DNA from: Acidimicrobiia bacterium
GTDB lineage: Bacteria > Actinomycetota > Acidimicrobiia > IMCC26256 > JADLDD01
Assembly (NCBI GenBank): GCA_020846855.1
Contig: JADLDD010000014.1
Span: forward strand, 1 to 32,057
DNA: 32,057 bases
Direction: 5' to 3'
Part shown: piece after piece, positions 22,945 through 32,057 of the stretch
Numbering within the stretch: the first letter of the stretch is position 1
Layout of the letters: every line of letters starts with the position of its first letter
Notes under the pieces: model-generated
The model's database searches: none
Told to the model about the DNA's origin: nothing
Seen by the model: only the letters and a program-made list of their open reading frames with translations
Translations under genes and position numbers: made by a program

Positions 22945-23598
22945 GTGGCGACGGCGCGGGCGGGTGGCGATGCACGGGCGGGCGGACGGGTCCCCGGGCG
23001 GCGGGGCAGCGCGACCCGCGGCCGCCTGCTCGAGTGCACGGCGTCGCTCCTGGCCGGCACCGGCTACCGCGACCTGACGGTGGCCGACATCGCCCGCTGC
23101 GCCGCCACCTCCCCGGCGACCTTCTACCAGTACTTCACCGACGTCGAGGGCGCGGTGCTCGAGCTGGCCGCGGAGCTGGGCGACGGCCTCGGTCCGGTCG
23201 TCGATCGCATCACCACCGGCGACTGGACGGGCGAGGGCGGCCTCGAGGTGGCCCGCCGGGTGGTCCAGGGCTTCTTCGACTACTACGAGGAGCACCGGTC
23301 GGTCTACCGGGTCGTCGACCTCGCCGCCGGGGAGGGCGACCTGCGCTTCCGCCAGGCGCGGACCCGGGTCCTCGCGGCGGTGACGGAGGCGCTCGTCGGC
23401 GCCATCGGGCGTTCGCGGCCCGGCGCCGGCGTCGACGGCGAGGCCACCGCCTACGTGCTCGTCTCGATGCTGGTCAACAGCGCCGCGCACCGGTACGGCA
23501 TGGAGTTCTGGGGCGTGCGGACCTCACGCCAGGTCGACGCCCTGGCCCGCATCGTCCACGCCGCGGTCACCGGCGCGGGCTCCGGTCCGCCGGCCTGA
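22945..23598 (+). CDS. TetR-family transcriptional regulator
   Basis: 217 residues. After a Gly/Arg-rich N-terminus the TetR DNA-binding domain is clear (about 25-75: RGRLLECTASLLAGTGYRDL, TVADIARCAATSPATFYQYF). A helical ligand-binding domain follows. The GTG at 22945 is chosen because it sits 7 nt after a -10 box and leaves a normal-length protein; the frame extends upstream to 22831 but through the divergent promoter. TetR proteins of this kind often sense acyl-CoA esters and repress beta-oxidation genes. Its position between the divergent acyl-CoA synthetase and the co-directional thiolase supports that role. The actual ligand and target sites are inferred from the palindromes described nearby. 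Confidence 0.92.
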   Translation: MATARAGGDARAGGRVPGRRGSATRGRLLECTASLLAGTGYRDLTVADIARCAATSPATFYQYFTDVEGAVLELAAELGDGLGPVVDRITTGDWTGEGGLEVARRVVQGFFDYYEEHRSVYRVVDLAAGEGDLRFRQARTRVLAAVTEALVGAIGRSRPGAGVDGEATAYVLVSMLVNSAAHRYGMEFWGVRTSRQVDALARIVHAAVTGAGSGPPA

Positions 23599-23671
23599 AC
23601 GAGCGTGCCGCGGTGACCGGATGGTCGCCGTCCGGACGGCCCGGTCGCCACTCGCCGCATCGGCCCCAGGT

Positions 23672-25997
<2,326 letters not shown>

Positions 25998-26007
25998 GAG
26001 CCTGCTC

Positions 26008-27111
26008 CTACGCGAGGTCGGGGTCGGGGACCTGCTGGGTGATGCAGTGGATGTTGCCGCCGCCGAGGAGGACCTCCCGGGCGGGCACCCCCACCACCGA
26101 TCGGTCGGGGAACGCCTTGGCGTAGATCTCGAGCGCCTCGTCGTCGAAGCGGGGATCGAGCCGCGGCACCACGACCCGTCCGTTGCACACGTAGGCGTTC
26201 GCGTAGGAGCCGGCCAGGCGGTCGCCCGGCCGCCGGGGCAGCGTGCCCTTGACGACGTCGACGCCGCCCGATTCCTCCTCGGTGATGAGGATCGGCCCCG
26301 GGGACGGGAGGGTGACCACCTCGAGGGAGCGGCCGGCGGCGTCGGTGGCCGACTCGAGGCGGCGCCGGGCGTCGAGGGAGATCTCGGCCTGCGGGTCGTC
26401 GGGATCCTCGGTCCAGGTGAGGAGCACGAGGCCCGGCCGGGCCACGTTGATCAGGTTGTCGACGTGGCCGTTGGTCTCGTCGAGGTAGACGCCTCGCCCG
26501 AGCCAGACCACCTTCGTGACGCCGGTGTAGGCGCGTAGCTCGGCTTCGATCTCCTCCTTCGAGAGCTCGGGGTTGCGCCCTGCGCTCAGCAGGCACTCCT
26601 CGGTGGCGAACAGCGTCCCCTCACCGTCGGTGTGGATCGAACCGCCCTCGAGGACGATCGGCGCCCGGTAGCGGTCGGCGCCCTCGATCTCGCAGACCTT
26701 TCGGGCCACGGCGTCGTCGAGGGCCCACGGGAAGTAGAGCCCGTCGACCAGGCCTCCCCAGGCGTTGAAGATCCAGTCGACGCCCCGGAGCCGGCCGGTG
26801 CCGTCGACCACGAAGGTGGGTCCGATGTCACGCATCCACGAGTCGTCGTTGGACATCTCGACCACGCGGACGGCGTCGGGCAGGAGTGAGCGGCAGTTCT
26901 CGTACTGCCGGGCCGACACCGCCATCGTGACCGGTTCCGACTCGGCGATGGCGGTGGCGACCGCTACGAAGGCCTCCTGGGCCGGCTTGGCGCCGAGCCG
27001 CCAGTTGTCGGGCCGCTCGGGCCACACCATCCACGTGCCGCGGTGGCGCTCGAACTCGGCCGGCATCCGGAAGCCGTCGGCGGCGGGGGTGGTCCCGTGG
27101 GTGGTGGTCAT
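26008..27111 (-). CDS. aguA: Agmatine deiminase
   Basis: 367 residues, typical for the family. It contains [20 protein letters not shown] and [35 protein letters not shown] and GYLD-like [12 protein letters not shown] carry guanidinium-binding residues and a catalytic His. Cys356 in [13 protein letters not shown] is the catalytic nucleophile. It hydrolyses agmatine to N-carbamoylputrescine and ammonia in the cytoplasm. The ATG at 27111 overlaps the permease stop (ATGA), so the two are translationally coupled, and carbamate kinase follows after 10 bp. The pathway context (transporter, putrescine carbamoyltransferase, kinase) makes the catabolic role secure. Confidence 0.96.
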   Translation of the reverse strand: MTTTHGTTPAADGFRMPAEFERHRGTWMVWPERPDNWRLGAKPAQEAFVAVATAIAESEPVTMAVSARQYENCRSLLPDAVRVVEMSNDDSWMRDIGPTFVVDGTGRLRGVDWIFNAWGGLVDGLYFPWALDDAVARKVCEIEGADRYRAPIVLEGGSIHTDGEGTLFATEECLLSAGRNPELSKEEIEAELRAYTGVTKVVWLGRGVYLDETNGHVDNLINVARPGLVLLTWTEDPDDPQAEISLDARRRLESATDAAGRSLEVVTLPSPGPILITEEESGGVDVVKGTLPRRPGDRLAGSYANAYVCNGRVVVPRLDPRFDDEALEIYAKAFPDRSVVGVPAREVLLGGGNIHCITQQVPDPDLA

Positions 27112-28586
27112 CGGGCACCGCCCTGGCGGGCACCGAGGGCGCGGGCCACGAGCACCTCGCCGGCGACGAGGGTGACGACCACGATGCCGAGGAGCCAGCC
27201 CGTGTAGGACCAGTCGACCGGCTCGCCGGGCGTCCACAGGAACAGCAGGAGCGAGGCGAGGATCCCGAAGGTGGTCAGGACGGTCCACGCCCAGCCCCCG
27301 GCTACCCCTCCGGGCGCCCGGTAGGGCCGCGCCGCCCCCGGGTCGGTGCGGCGCAGCACCAGGAACGACGGGAACATCAGTATGTACGGGAGCAGGAACA
27401 CGACCGACGACGCCGCGAAGATCGCGAAGTAGAGGGTGTCGGTCTCGTCGAGGATCGCCGTGGTCCCGATCAGGACCGCCGAGGCCACGATCCCCATGAG
27501 CACGAACGCGAAGGTCGGCGTGCGGTGGACCGGGTGCTCCCGGCTGAACACGCGGGGCAGCTCACCGCTCTCACCGGCCTCGACGGCGGCCCGATTGGCG
27601 CCCATGCTCCACGTGGTCATGTTGGTGACGAAGGTGTAGAGGGCGGCGAGGCCCAGGGCGTACACCGCGACCCGCCCGGCGGCGGAGGTCCCGAAGATCG
27701 CCTCGAACGTGTCGACCAGGCCCGAGACGATCCCCAGGTCGTGCATCGAGAGCGCCATCAGGATGCCGAGGGTGCCGAGGAAGTAGAGCGCGCCGACGAT
27801 CACGGCCGCCCAGCCGAACGCCCGGGGCATGTTCCGCTCGGGGTCCTTCACCTCCTCGGCCATGGTGGAGATGAGCTCGAAGCCGAGGAGCTGGTACACG
27901 AGGACAGGCAGGAAGAACTTCGCCGCCCCCCAGTCGGGCACGAACGTCTCGGTGGACAGGTCGTTGGCGGCGCCGTGGCGGACCACCAGCACGAAGCCTC
28001 CTACGGCGAGGGCCGCGATGATCGTGACCTTGAAGGCGGCGCCGAGGTTGTTGACCCACTTGCCGACGTCGAGCCTCTGGATGCCGATCCACACCACCAG
28101 CCACGTGAGGGCGAGGGCGAGGGCGGCCCGGGGCCACTTGCCCAGGCCGTCGGCGAACAACTCGGCGAACGTGCCGGCGAACAGCAGGAACACCGACGGC
28201 ATCCACAAGGCGACGTTGACCCAGTACCAATAGGTGGTCCGGGCGGCCCACCGGGGACCGAAGGCCTTCTTGATCCACACGTAGAGCCCGCCCTGGTCGG
28301 GGTACGCCGTGGCCAGCTCGGCGGTGACGAACGCGCTCGGGACCAGGAACACCACGAAGGCGACGATCCACCAGCCGACGACCGACGGGCCGATCGACGC
28401 CGACGCGGTCAACTGGTCGATGACCAGCATCGCCGAGACCGTGAACAGCGTGATGTCGCGCAGGCCCATGACCCGCCGGCGGGCCGGCACGGTCGCCGTC
28501 GCCGGGGGAGAGGAGGTGGCGGACACCGGAGCCTCCGGGGCCCCCGGGGCCTCCGGGGCCTCCGGTTCGGGGCGCAGGACGGTCAT
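27108..28586 (-). CDS. aguD: APC-family amino acid/polyamine permease, probable agmatine-putrescine antiporter
   Basis: 492 residues. A polar N-terminus with [12 protein letters not shown] repeats is followed by about twelve membrane helices of the APC superfamily: [60 protein letters not shown] and [14 protein letters not shown] are characteristic. Its place between putrescine carbamoyltransferase and agmatine deiminase implies that it exchanges external agmatine for internal putrescine, as AguD does in lactic acid bacteria. Specificity rests on context. The ATG at 28586 has GGAGGT 3 nt upstream and lies 17 bp after the ptcA stop; an in-frame upstream GTG at 28619 would overlap ptcA and is less likely. 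Confidence 0.88.
   Translation of the reverse strand: MTVLRPEPEAPEAPGAPEAPVSATSSPPATATVPARRRVMGLRDITLFTVSAMLVIDQLTASASIGPSVVGWWIVAFVVFLVPSAFVTAELATAYPDQGGLYVWIKKAFGPRWAARTTYWYWVNVALWMPSVFLLFAGTFAELFADGLGKWPRAALALALTWLVVWIGIQRLDVGKWVNNLGAAFKVTIIAALAVGGFVLVVRHGAANDLSTETFVPDWGAAKFFLPVLVYQLLGFELISTMAEEVKDPERNMPRAFGWAAVIVGALYFLGTLGILMALSMHDLGIVSGLVDTFEAIFGTSAAGRVAVYALGLAALYTFVTNMTTWSMGANRAAVEAGESGELPRVFSREHPVHRTPTFAFVLMGIVASAVLIGTTAILDETDTLYFAIFAASSVVFLLPYILMFPSFLVLRRTDPGAARPYRAPGGVAGGWAWTVLTTFGILASLLLFLWTPGEPVDWSYTGWLLGIVVVTLVAGEVLVARALGARQGGAR
28530..28565. repeat. Four 9-bp GGCCTCCGG-type units in the permease gene
   Basis: Four tandem 9-bp units, with single-base changes in the first two, encode [12 protein letters not shown] near the N-terminus of the permease. 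The array closely matches the one in the VanW-like gene at 18823-18858. Confidence 0.8.
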
Positions 28587-28603
28587 GGGACCTCCGTTCG
28601 TCG

Positions 28604-29632
28604 TCAGCGACGGGTCCACCCGGCGCGGCCGAGGTGCTCCGCGATCCGGCCGGCGTGGTGGGCGCGCAGCTCAGGAGCCGGGTGGTGCTCGATGCCCGGG
28701 TAGGCCGTCCAGACGAGGATGCCCTTCTCGGCGTGGAGCCGGTTCTCGGCCTGGTCGAAGATGATCGACTGGGGGGAGTCGGCGACCTCGTCGGTGACCT
28801 CGACCCCGCGCGACGCGGGGAGGCAGTGCATGAAGCGGGCGTGGGGTGGGGCGAGCGCCATCAGGTCCGCGTTCACCTGGTACCGGGGCATGAACGCGGC
28901 GCGACGCTGCGGGATCTCGTCCTCCTGGTCGACCCACCACCACAGGTCGGTGTAGACGAAGTCGGCCGAGCGCACGGCGTCCTCGACCTCGTCGGTGACC
29001 CGCACCGAGCCGGTGCCGGCGTCGGCGGTGTTGCGCTCGGCGAGCTTCACCCACGCCTCCGGGGCCTGGTAGTCGGCGGGCCCGGCGTGGACGAAGTCCA
29101 TCCCGAACTTCGTGGTGACGTGCATCGTCGACGAGCAGACGTTGGTGGCGTCGCCTACGAACACGACCGTGCAGTCCTCCAGGGCCTTGCCCGCCGGGAG
29201 GTGCTCGCGCATCGTGAACAGGTCGCAGACCGCCTGGGTGGGGTGGTTGTAGTCCGTCAGGCCGTTGACGACGGGCACCCGCGACCAGCGGGCCAGCTCG
29301 GTGACCGTCTCGTGCGCGAGCGTGCGGGCCATGAGCACGTCGCACATCCGCGCCAGGACCCGGGCCGTGTCGGCCACCGATTCGCGCTCCCCGAGGTGGA
29401 TCTCACCGGGCTTCAGGTAGAGGGCGTGGCCCCCCAGCTTCACCATCGCGACCTCGAAGGACACCCGGGTGCGCGTGGAGGGCTCCTCGAAGATCATCCC
29501 GAGGGAGCGGTTCCTCAGCAGCTCGGGGACGCAGCCGTCGCGGTCGGCCTCCTTGAGGAGGAGGATCAGGTCGAGGAGGTCGGCCAGCTCCTCGCGACCG
29601 AAGTCGTTGGTGTCGAGGAAGTGCTTCGGCAT
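28604..29632 (-). CDS. ptcA: Putrescine carbamoyltransferase
   Basis: 342 residues of the aspartate/ornithine carbamoyltransferase fold. STRTR (52-56) and HPTQ (130-133) bind carbamoyl phosphate, and HCLPA (269-273) closes the active site. Several stretches match enterococcal putrescine carbamoyltransferase better than ornithine carbamoyltransferase: LKNKSLGMIF-like LRNRSLGMIFEEP, VINGLTDYNHPTQ-like VVNGLTDYNHPTQ, VVFVGDATNVC and FMHCLPASRGVEVTDEV. In this operon it would phosphorolyse N-carbamoylputrescine to putrescine and carbamoyl phosphate. GGGAG lies 5 nt before the ATG. It is the first gene of the ptcA-aguD-aguA-arcC operon and has palindromes in its upstream region. Confidence 0.92.
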   Translation of the reverse strand: MPKHFLDTNDFGREELADLLDLILLLKEADRDGCVPELLRNRSLGMIFEEPSTRTRVSFEVAMVKLGGHALYLKPGEIHLGERESVADTARVLARMCDVLMARTLAHETVTELARWSRVPVVNGLTDYNHPTQAVCDLFTMREHLPAGKALEDCTVVFVGDATNVCSSTMHVTTKFGMDFVHAGPADYQAPEAWVKLAERNTADAGTGSVRVTDEVEDAVRSADFVYTDLWWWVDQEDEIPQRRAAFMPRYQVNADLMALAPPHARFMHCLPASRGVEVTDEVADSPQSIIFDQAENRLHAEKGILVWTAYPGIEHHPAPELRAHHAGRIAEHLGRAGWTRR

Positions 29633-29658
29633 CGCAGCTCCCGAACGTCCGTCCGATG

Positions 29659-29673
29659 CCGTAGAACCTACGG
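29659..29673. promoter_or_regulatory. 15-bp palindrome with -10-like core upstream of ptcA
   Basis: CCGTAG-AAC-CTACGG has perfect 6-base arms and lies 27-41 bp upstream of the ptcA start. On the minus strand it contains TAGGTT, a TANNNT -10 candidate, so a protein bound here would block transcription of the agmatine operon. No clear -35 is seen. Confidence 0.42.
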
Positions 29674-29702
29674 AAGTCCGGGTTGCTCAGAGCCGGGCGA
29701 AG

Positions 29703-29714
29703 GTCCATATGGAC
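29703..29714. promoter_or_regulatory. 12-bp perfect palindrome upstream of ptcA
   Basis: GTCCATATGGAC is a perfect palindrome about 70-82 bp upstream of ptcA, with an AT centre unusual in this GC-rich DNA. Its position, upstream of the putative -10, would suit an activator or a second operator. Confidence 0.35.
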
Positions 29715-29800
29715 AGGGGCCGAACGTCGTCTCGTACCCGGCCGGAGGTCGGTACGGCCGGGTCTCGCGGGGAGGACCGCCGTATCACGGTGACGGGTCG

Positions 29801-29820
29801 CGACCGGTCCTTGCCGGTCG
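29801..29820 (-). terminator. Hairpin after the GMC oxidoreductase gene
   Basis: CGACCGG and CCGGTCG are 7-base arms around a 6-base loop, 6 bp past the stop of the oxidoreductase gene. There is no U tract. It separates this unit from the ptcA promoter region. Confidence 0.4.
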
Positions 29821-29826
29821 TCCCGC

Positions 29827-31731
29827 TCACGACCGCGGTGCCGGATCCGGCTCGGACCCGCCGGGATCGGAGGCGGTGCGCCGGCGGCGGCGCCTGATCC
29901 CGGCCGCGGCGCCCGCCCCGGCGGTGAGCACCGCGGCTCCGCCGACCGCCAGCGCGAGCGGCGTCGCGCCGCCGCCGTCATCACCACCGGCGCCGCGGCG
30001 GTCGACGGCGTCGATCATCTCCGGTGGGCCGTCGAGGCCGGCCCAGGCCCGGGCGTTGCGCCAGGCCAGGGCCACGATGGTGAGCGTCGGGTTGTGGGCG
30101 CCGCCGGTCGGGAACGCGGACCCGTCGGCGACGCCGACGTTCCCGAGCCCGCGGAGGCGGCCCACCTCGTCGGTGGCGCTGGTACCGGGGTCGGTACCCA
30201 TCCGCAGACCCCCCATCGTGTGCATGCCCATCGGTGTGACCTGGCCCGTCGGGGAGGGCCGCCCCTCGGTGCCCGCCTGGGCGATGGCGCCCGAGTAGCC
30301 GGCGCCCGCGGCGTCGATCATCTTCCGCAGGATCGGCAGGTAGAAGTCCTGGGCCACGAGCTCGTGCCGGTGCGGCCGGTAGGTGATCCGGGGGGCCGGG
30401 CGGCCGAGGTGGTCGGTGACCCGGGGATCGAGGTCGATCCGGTTCGTGAGCTGCGGCAGGTCCTCGGCGATCATCTGCGCACCCACCAGGCGGTCGCGCA
30501 GCGGGCTCTCGCGCATCAGCTCCTTGAAGCGCGGGCCGAACGGCCGCTCCGGCTCGAACATCTCGAGGAGGTCGACGTACTGGAGGGCCTCGTCGATCGG
30601 GTGGGTCGTGCCCCCCATCTCGACCACCCCGCCCCGGAAGTAGGGCAGGCCGTGGCGGCGGGCCTCCTCCCGGGCCCCGGGGAAGTCGGGGTCGCAGAAG
30701 TCGTAGACGGCGTGGCTCACGTCGCGGCCGCGGTTCCCGTGCATCCGGCGGTCGAGCCACACGCCGAAGCCCATCGTGAACCAGTGGTACATCAGGCCCC
30801 GACCGAGGCGGTCGGTCGGGTCGGGGGCGTCGGAGAGCAGCGCCAGGCGGACGCTCTCGACCGGCCCGCCCGCGAGCACCACGAAGTCGGCGGCCTCCCG
30901 GTGCCGCCGGCCCCGGCGGTCGAGCCACTCGACGGCCGTGGCCCGCCGCCCGTCGTGGCGGATCCGGGTGGCCATCGCCTCCGAGCGCAGCTCGCCGCGA
31001 CCGGTGAGCAGGGCTCGCCGCAGCGGCACCAGCGCCGAGCCCCGATCCTGGATCGGGCAGCCGAACCCGCCGCAGTGCCCGCACGAGATGCACGACGGTC
31101 GCCCGTCGTAGGGCCGGGAGTTGATCGCCTCCGGGAAAGGGATCGGGTGCAGGCCGACCTTGCGGGCGCCCTCGGCGAGGGTGAGCGCCCCGAGCATGGG
31201 GACCCCCGGGGGCATCGGGAACGGCCGGCGGTGCCTCGCGTGGCGACCGGCGGGCGTCGTGTGGACCGCGTCGACGTCGCCCGCGACGCCGAGGAGCGCC
31301 TCGGCGACCTCGTAGTAGGGGACCATGTCGTCGTAGGTGACGGGCCAGTCGACCACGTCGGCGCCCTCGACCGGGCCGAGGATCGTGGCCTTGGCGAAGT
31401 CGAGGTCCCAGAAGCGCGGGGTCTTGGCGTCCCACTGGGTGGTCCCGCCGCCCACGCCGATCGGGACGTCGTTCACGTCGCCGACGGCCACCGGATCGTC
31501 GGAGCGGTCGTCGTAGCGGAAGGTCCGCGGCTCGGCCTCGGGGTCGATCAGCCCGAAGCCGCGCCGCATCTTGAGCTCGTCGTTGGAGTATCGGGTCCGC
31601 GGCGCAGCGGCGGTGAGGTCGCCGAAGTGGTCGACGCCCCGCTCGAGGACGACCACGTCCCAACCGGCGGCGGCGAGCACCATCGCCGCGGTCGCCCCGC
31701 CCGGGCCGCTGCCCACCACCACGGCCTTCAC
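29827..31731 (-). CDS. GMC-family FAD oxidoreductase with four-Cys motif and C-terminal membrane segment
   Basis: 634 residues. The N-terminal dinucleotide motif VVVGSGPGGATAAMVL binds FAD. PIGVGGGTTQWDAKTPRF is the second GMC region. CISCGHCGGFGC (Cys214, 217, 220, 225) is a four-cysteine stretch known in gluconate/glucose dehydrogenase-type GMC subunits, in some of which it holds an Fe-S cluster. The C-terminal active-site region reads TGGAHNPTLTIVALAWRNA. After the catalytic domain come a hydrophobic segment (about 589-611) and an Arg-rich tail, so the protein may be membrane-anchored. The GTG start overlaps the stop of the upstream small-subunit gene (GTGA), supporting a heteromeric sugar/alcohol dehydrogenase. 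The frame is open further upstream but overlaps that gene. Substrate unknown. Confidence 0.9.
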   Translation of the reverse strand: MKAVVVGSGPGGATAAMVLAAAGWDVVVLERGVDHFGDLTAAAPRTRYSNDELKMRRGFGLIDPEAEPRTFRYDDRSDDPVAVGDVNDVPIGVGGGTTQWDAKTPRFWDLDFAKATILGPVEGADVVDWPVTYDDMVPYYEVAEALLGVAGDVDAVHTTPAGRHARHRRPFPMPPGVPMLGALTLAEGARKVGLHPIPFPEAINSRPYDGRPSCISCGHCGGFGCPIQDRGSALVPLRRALLTGRGELRSEAMATRIRHDGRRATAVEWLDRRGRRHREAADFVVLAGGPVESVRLALLSDAPDPTDRLGRGLMYHWFTMGFGVWLDRRMHGNRGRDVSHAVYDFCDPDFPGAREEARRHGLPYFRGGVVEMGGTTHPIDEALQYVDLLEMFEPERPFGPRFKELMRESPLRDRLVGAQMIAEDLPQLTNRIDLDPRVTDHLGRPAPRITYRPHRHELVAQDFYLPILRKMIDAAGAGYSGAIAQAGTEGRPSPTGQVTPMGMHTMGGLRMGTDPGTSATDEVGRLRGLGNVGVADGSAFPTGGAHNPTLTIVALAWRNARAWAGLDGPPEMIDAVDRRGAGGDDGGGATPLALAVGGAAVLTAGAGAAAGIRRRRRRTASDPGGSEPDPAPRS

Positions 31732-32057
31732 GGCCGGGCTCCGCCGCCGCCGTCGGCGAGGGCGCCGGGGAAGGGCAGGCGGAACCCCTCCGGCACGGGA
31801 TCGGGCCCGTCGGACGCCCGGACCTCCTCGGCGGGCCACCCGGTGGGGGCGGTGTCGCCGCGGAAGCCGATGCTCTTCCAGCCCCGCCCGTCGTGGTTGC
31901 CGCCGTACTCGGGGACGGCGTACATGGCCTCGACCGTGTGCTCGAAGAGCAACCGGCGGAAGCGGCTCGGGGTGTCGGCGGCGAGGATGCGGTCGCGCCG
32001 GGACGCGTCTACGGCGGTGAAGTCGCCGCCGGCCGCGGCGTCGAGCTCGGCGATGCC
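31728..32057 (-). CDS. Gluconate 2-dehydrogenase subunit 3-like protein (partial, N-terminus outside window)
   Basis: The frame runs from the window edge to 31728 and gives 109 C-terminal residues; the start is beyond 32057. The stretch TPSRFRRLLFEHTVEAMYAV followed by PEYGGNHDGRGWKSIGFRGD is characteristic of the small (gamma, subunit 3) chain of membrane-bound gluconate and FAD-glucose dehydrogenases. In known systems that chain carries a Tat signal and helps export and mature the FAD subunit. It overlaps the GMC gene in GTGA, the expected operon order. The Tat signal cannot be checked here because the N-terminus is missing. Confidence 0.88.
   Translation of the reverse strand, partial: GIAELDAAAGGDFTAVDASRRDRILAADTPSRFRRLLFEHTVEAMYAVPEYGGNHDGRGWKSIGFRGDTAPTGWPAEEVRASDGPDPVPEGFRLPFPGALADGGGGARP

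Noticed and set aside
29633-29711. Possible short upstream ORF starting MDLRPALSNPDF before ptcA
   Set aside because: It starts inside the CATATG palindrome, would run into ptcA in another frame, has no ribosome site and lacks the codon bias of real genes here.

Overview
The window is a very GC-rich chromosomal segment with many GTG starts, strong G/C bias at third codon positions and dense, overlapping gene packing. The protein families point to the Actinomycetota: a DUF222/13E12-type HNH protein, a CtpE-like P-type ATPase, a FadA5-type thiolase, an N-terminal GNAT fused to an NDP-forming acyl-CoA synthetase, and a VanW/YoaR cell-wall protein. Several start codons lie 7-10 nt after a TANNNT hexamer, as in leaderless actinobacterial transcripts. 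A lineage near Acidimicrobiia is a guess. I recognised no tRNA, rRNA, CRISPR array, insertion sequence or prophage gene, so this looks like ordinary chromosome rather than an island.

Layout. 1-621 (-): C-terminally cut DUF222-HNH gene that seems to have lost the middle of the protein. 1037-3511 (+): nfeD protease gene followed by an SPFH/stomatin gene (membrane quality control). 3545-6346 (-): GNAT-acyl-CoA synthetase fusion. 6421-9030 (+): P-type cation ATPase, convergent with corA, whose 3' end it overlaps by 34 bp. 8997-17521 (-): nine co-directional genes. Six of them form the core: NarI-like b-type membrane subunit, molybdopterin oxidoreductase, four-cluster Fe-S subunit, Rieske protein, 70-aa membrane protein and HPP-family channel. 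Downstream follow a PPOX-like protein, a polytopic His-containing membrane protein and CorA. 17689-19740 (-): VanW/YoaR-like protein. 19861-25020: acyl-CoA dehydrogenase (+), acyl-CoA ligase (-), TetR regulator (+) and FadA5-type thiolase (+), a lipid or steroid side-chain beta-oxidation locus. 25017-29632 (-): a complete agmatine deiminase pathway. 29827 to the window end (-): GMC oxidoreductase and the cut small subunit of a gluconate/glucose dehydrogenase-type enzyme.

How the genes work together. The molybdoenzyme cluster has the parts of a membrane-linked redox chain (b-haem membrane protein, Rieske centre, four Fe-S clusters, Mo active site) next to a putative nitrite/anion HPP channel. 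Nitrate reduction is the most economical guess, but the substrate cannot be proved from sequence, and the Rieske subunit is unusual for known nitrate reductases. The agmatine operon (ptcA-aguD-aguA-arcC) would import agmatine in exchange for putrescine, deiminate it, phosphorolyse carbamoylputrescine and recover ATP from carbamoyl phosphate. In the beta-oxidation locus the sequence AGAACRCGTT occurs in the promoters of both the ligase and the thiolase, and the TetR gene lies between them, which suggests a local regulon.

The most notable points are the Rieske-containing molybdoenzyme cluster, the shared operator in the fatty-acid locus, the agmatine operon in the gene order known from lactic acid bacteria, and the internally deleted HNH protein.
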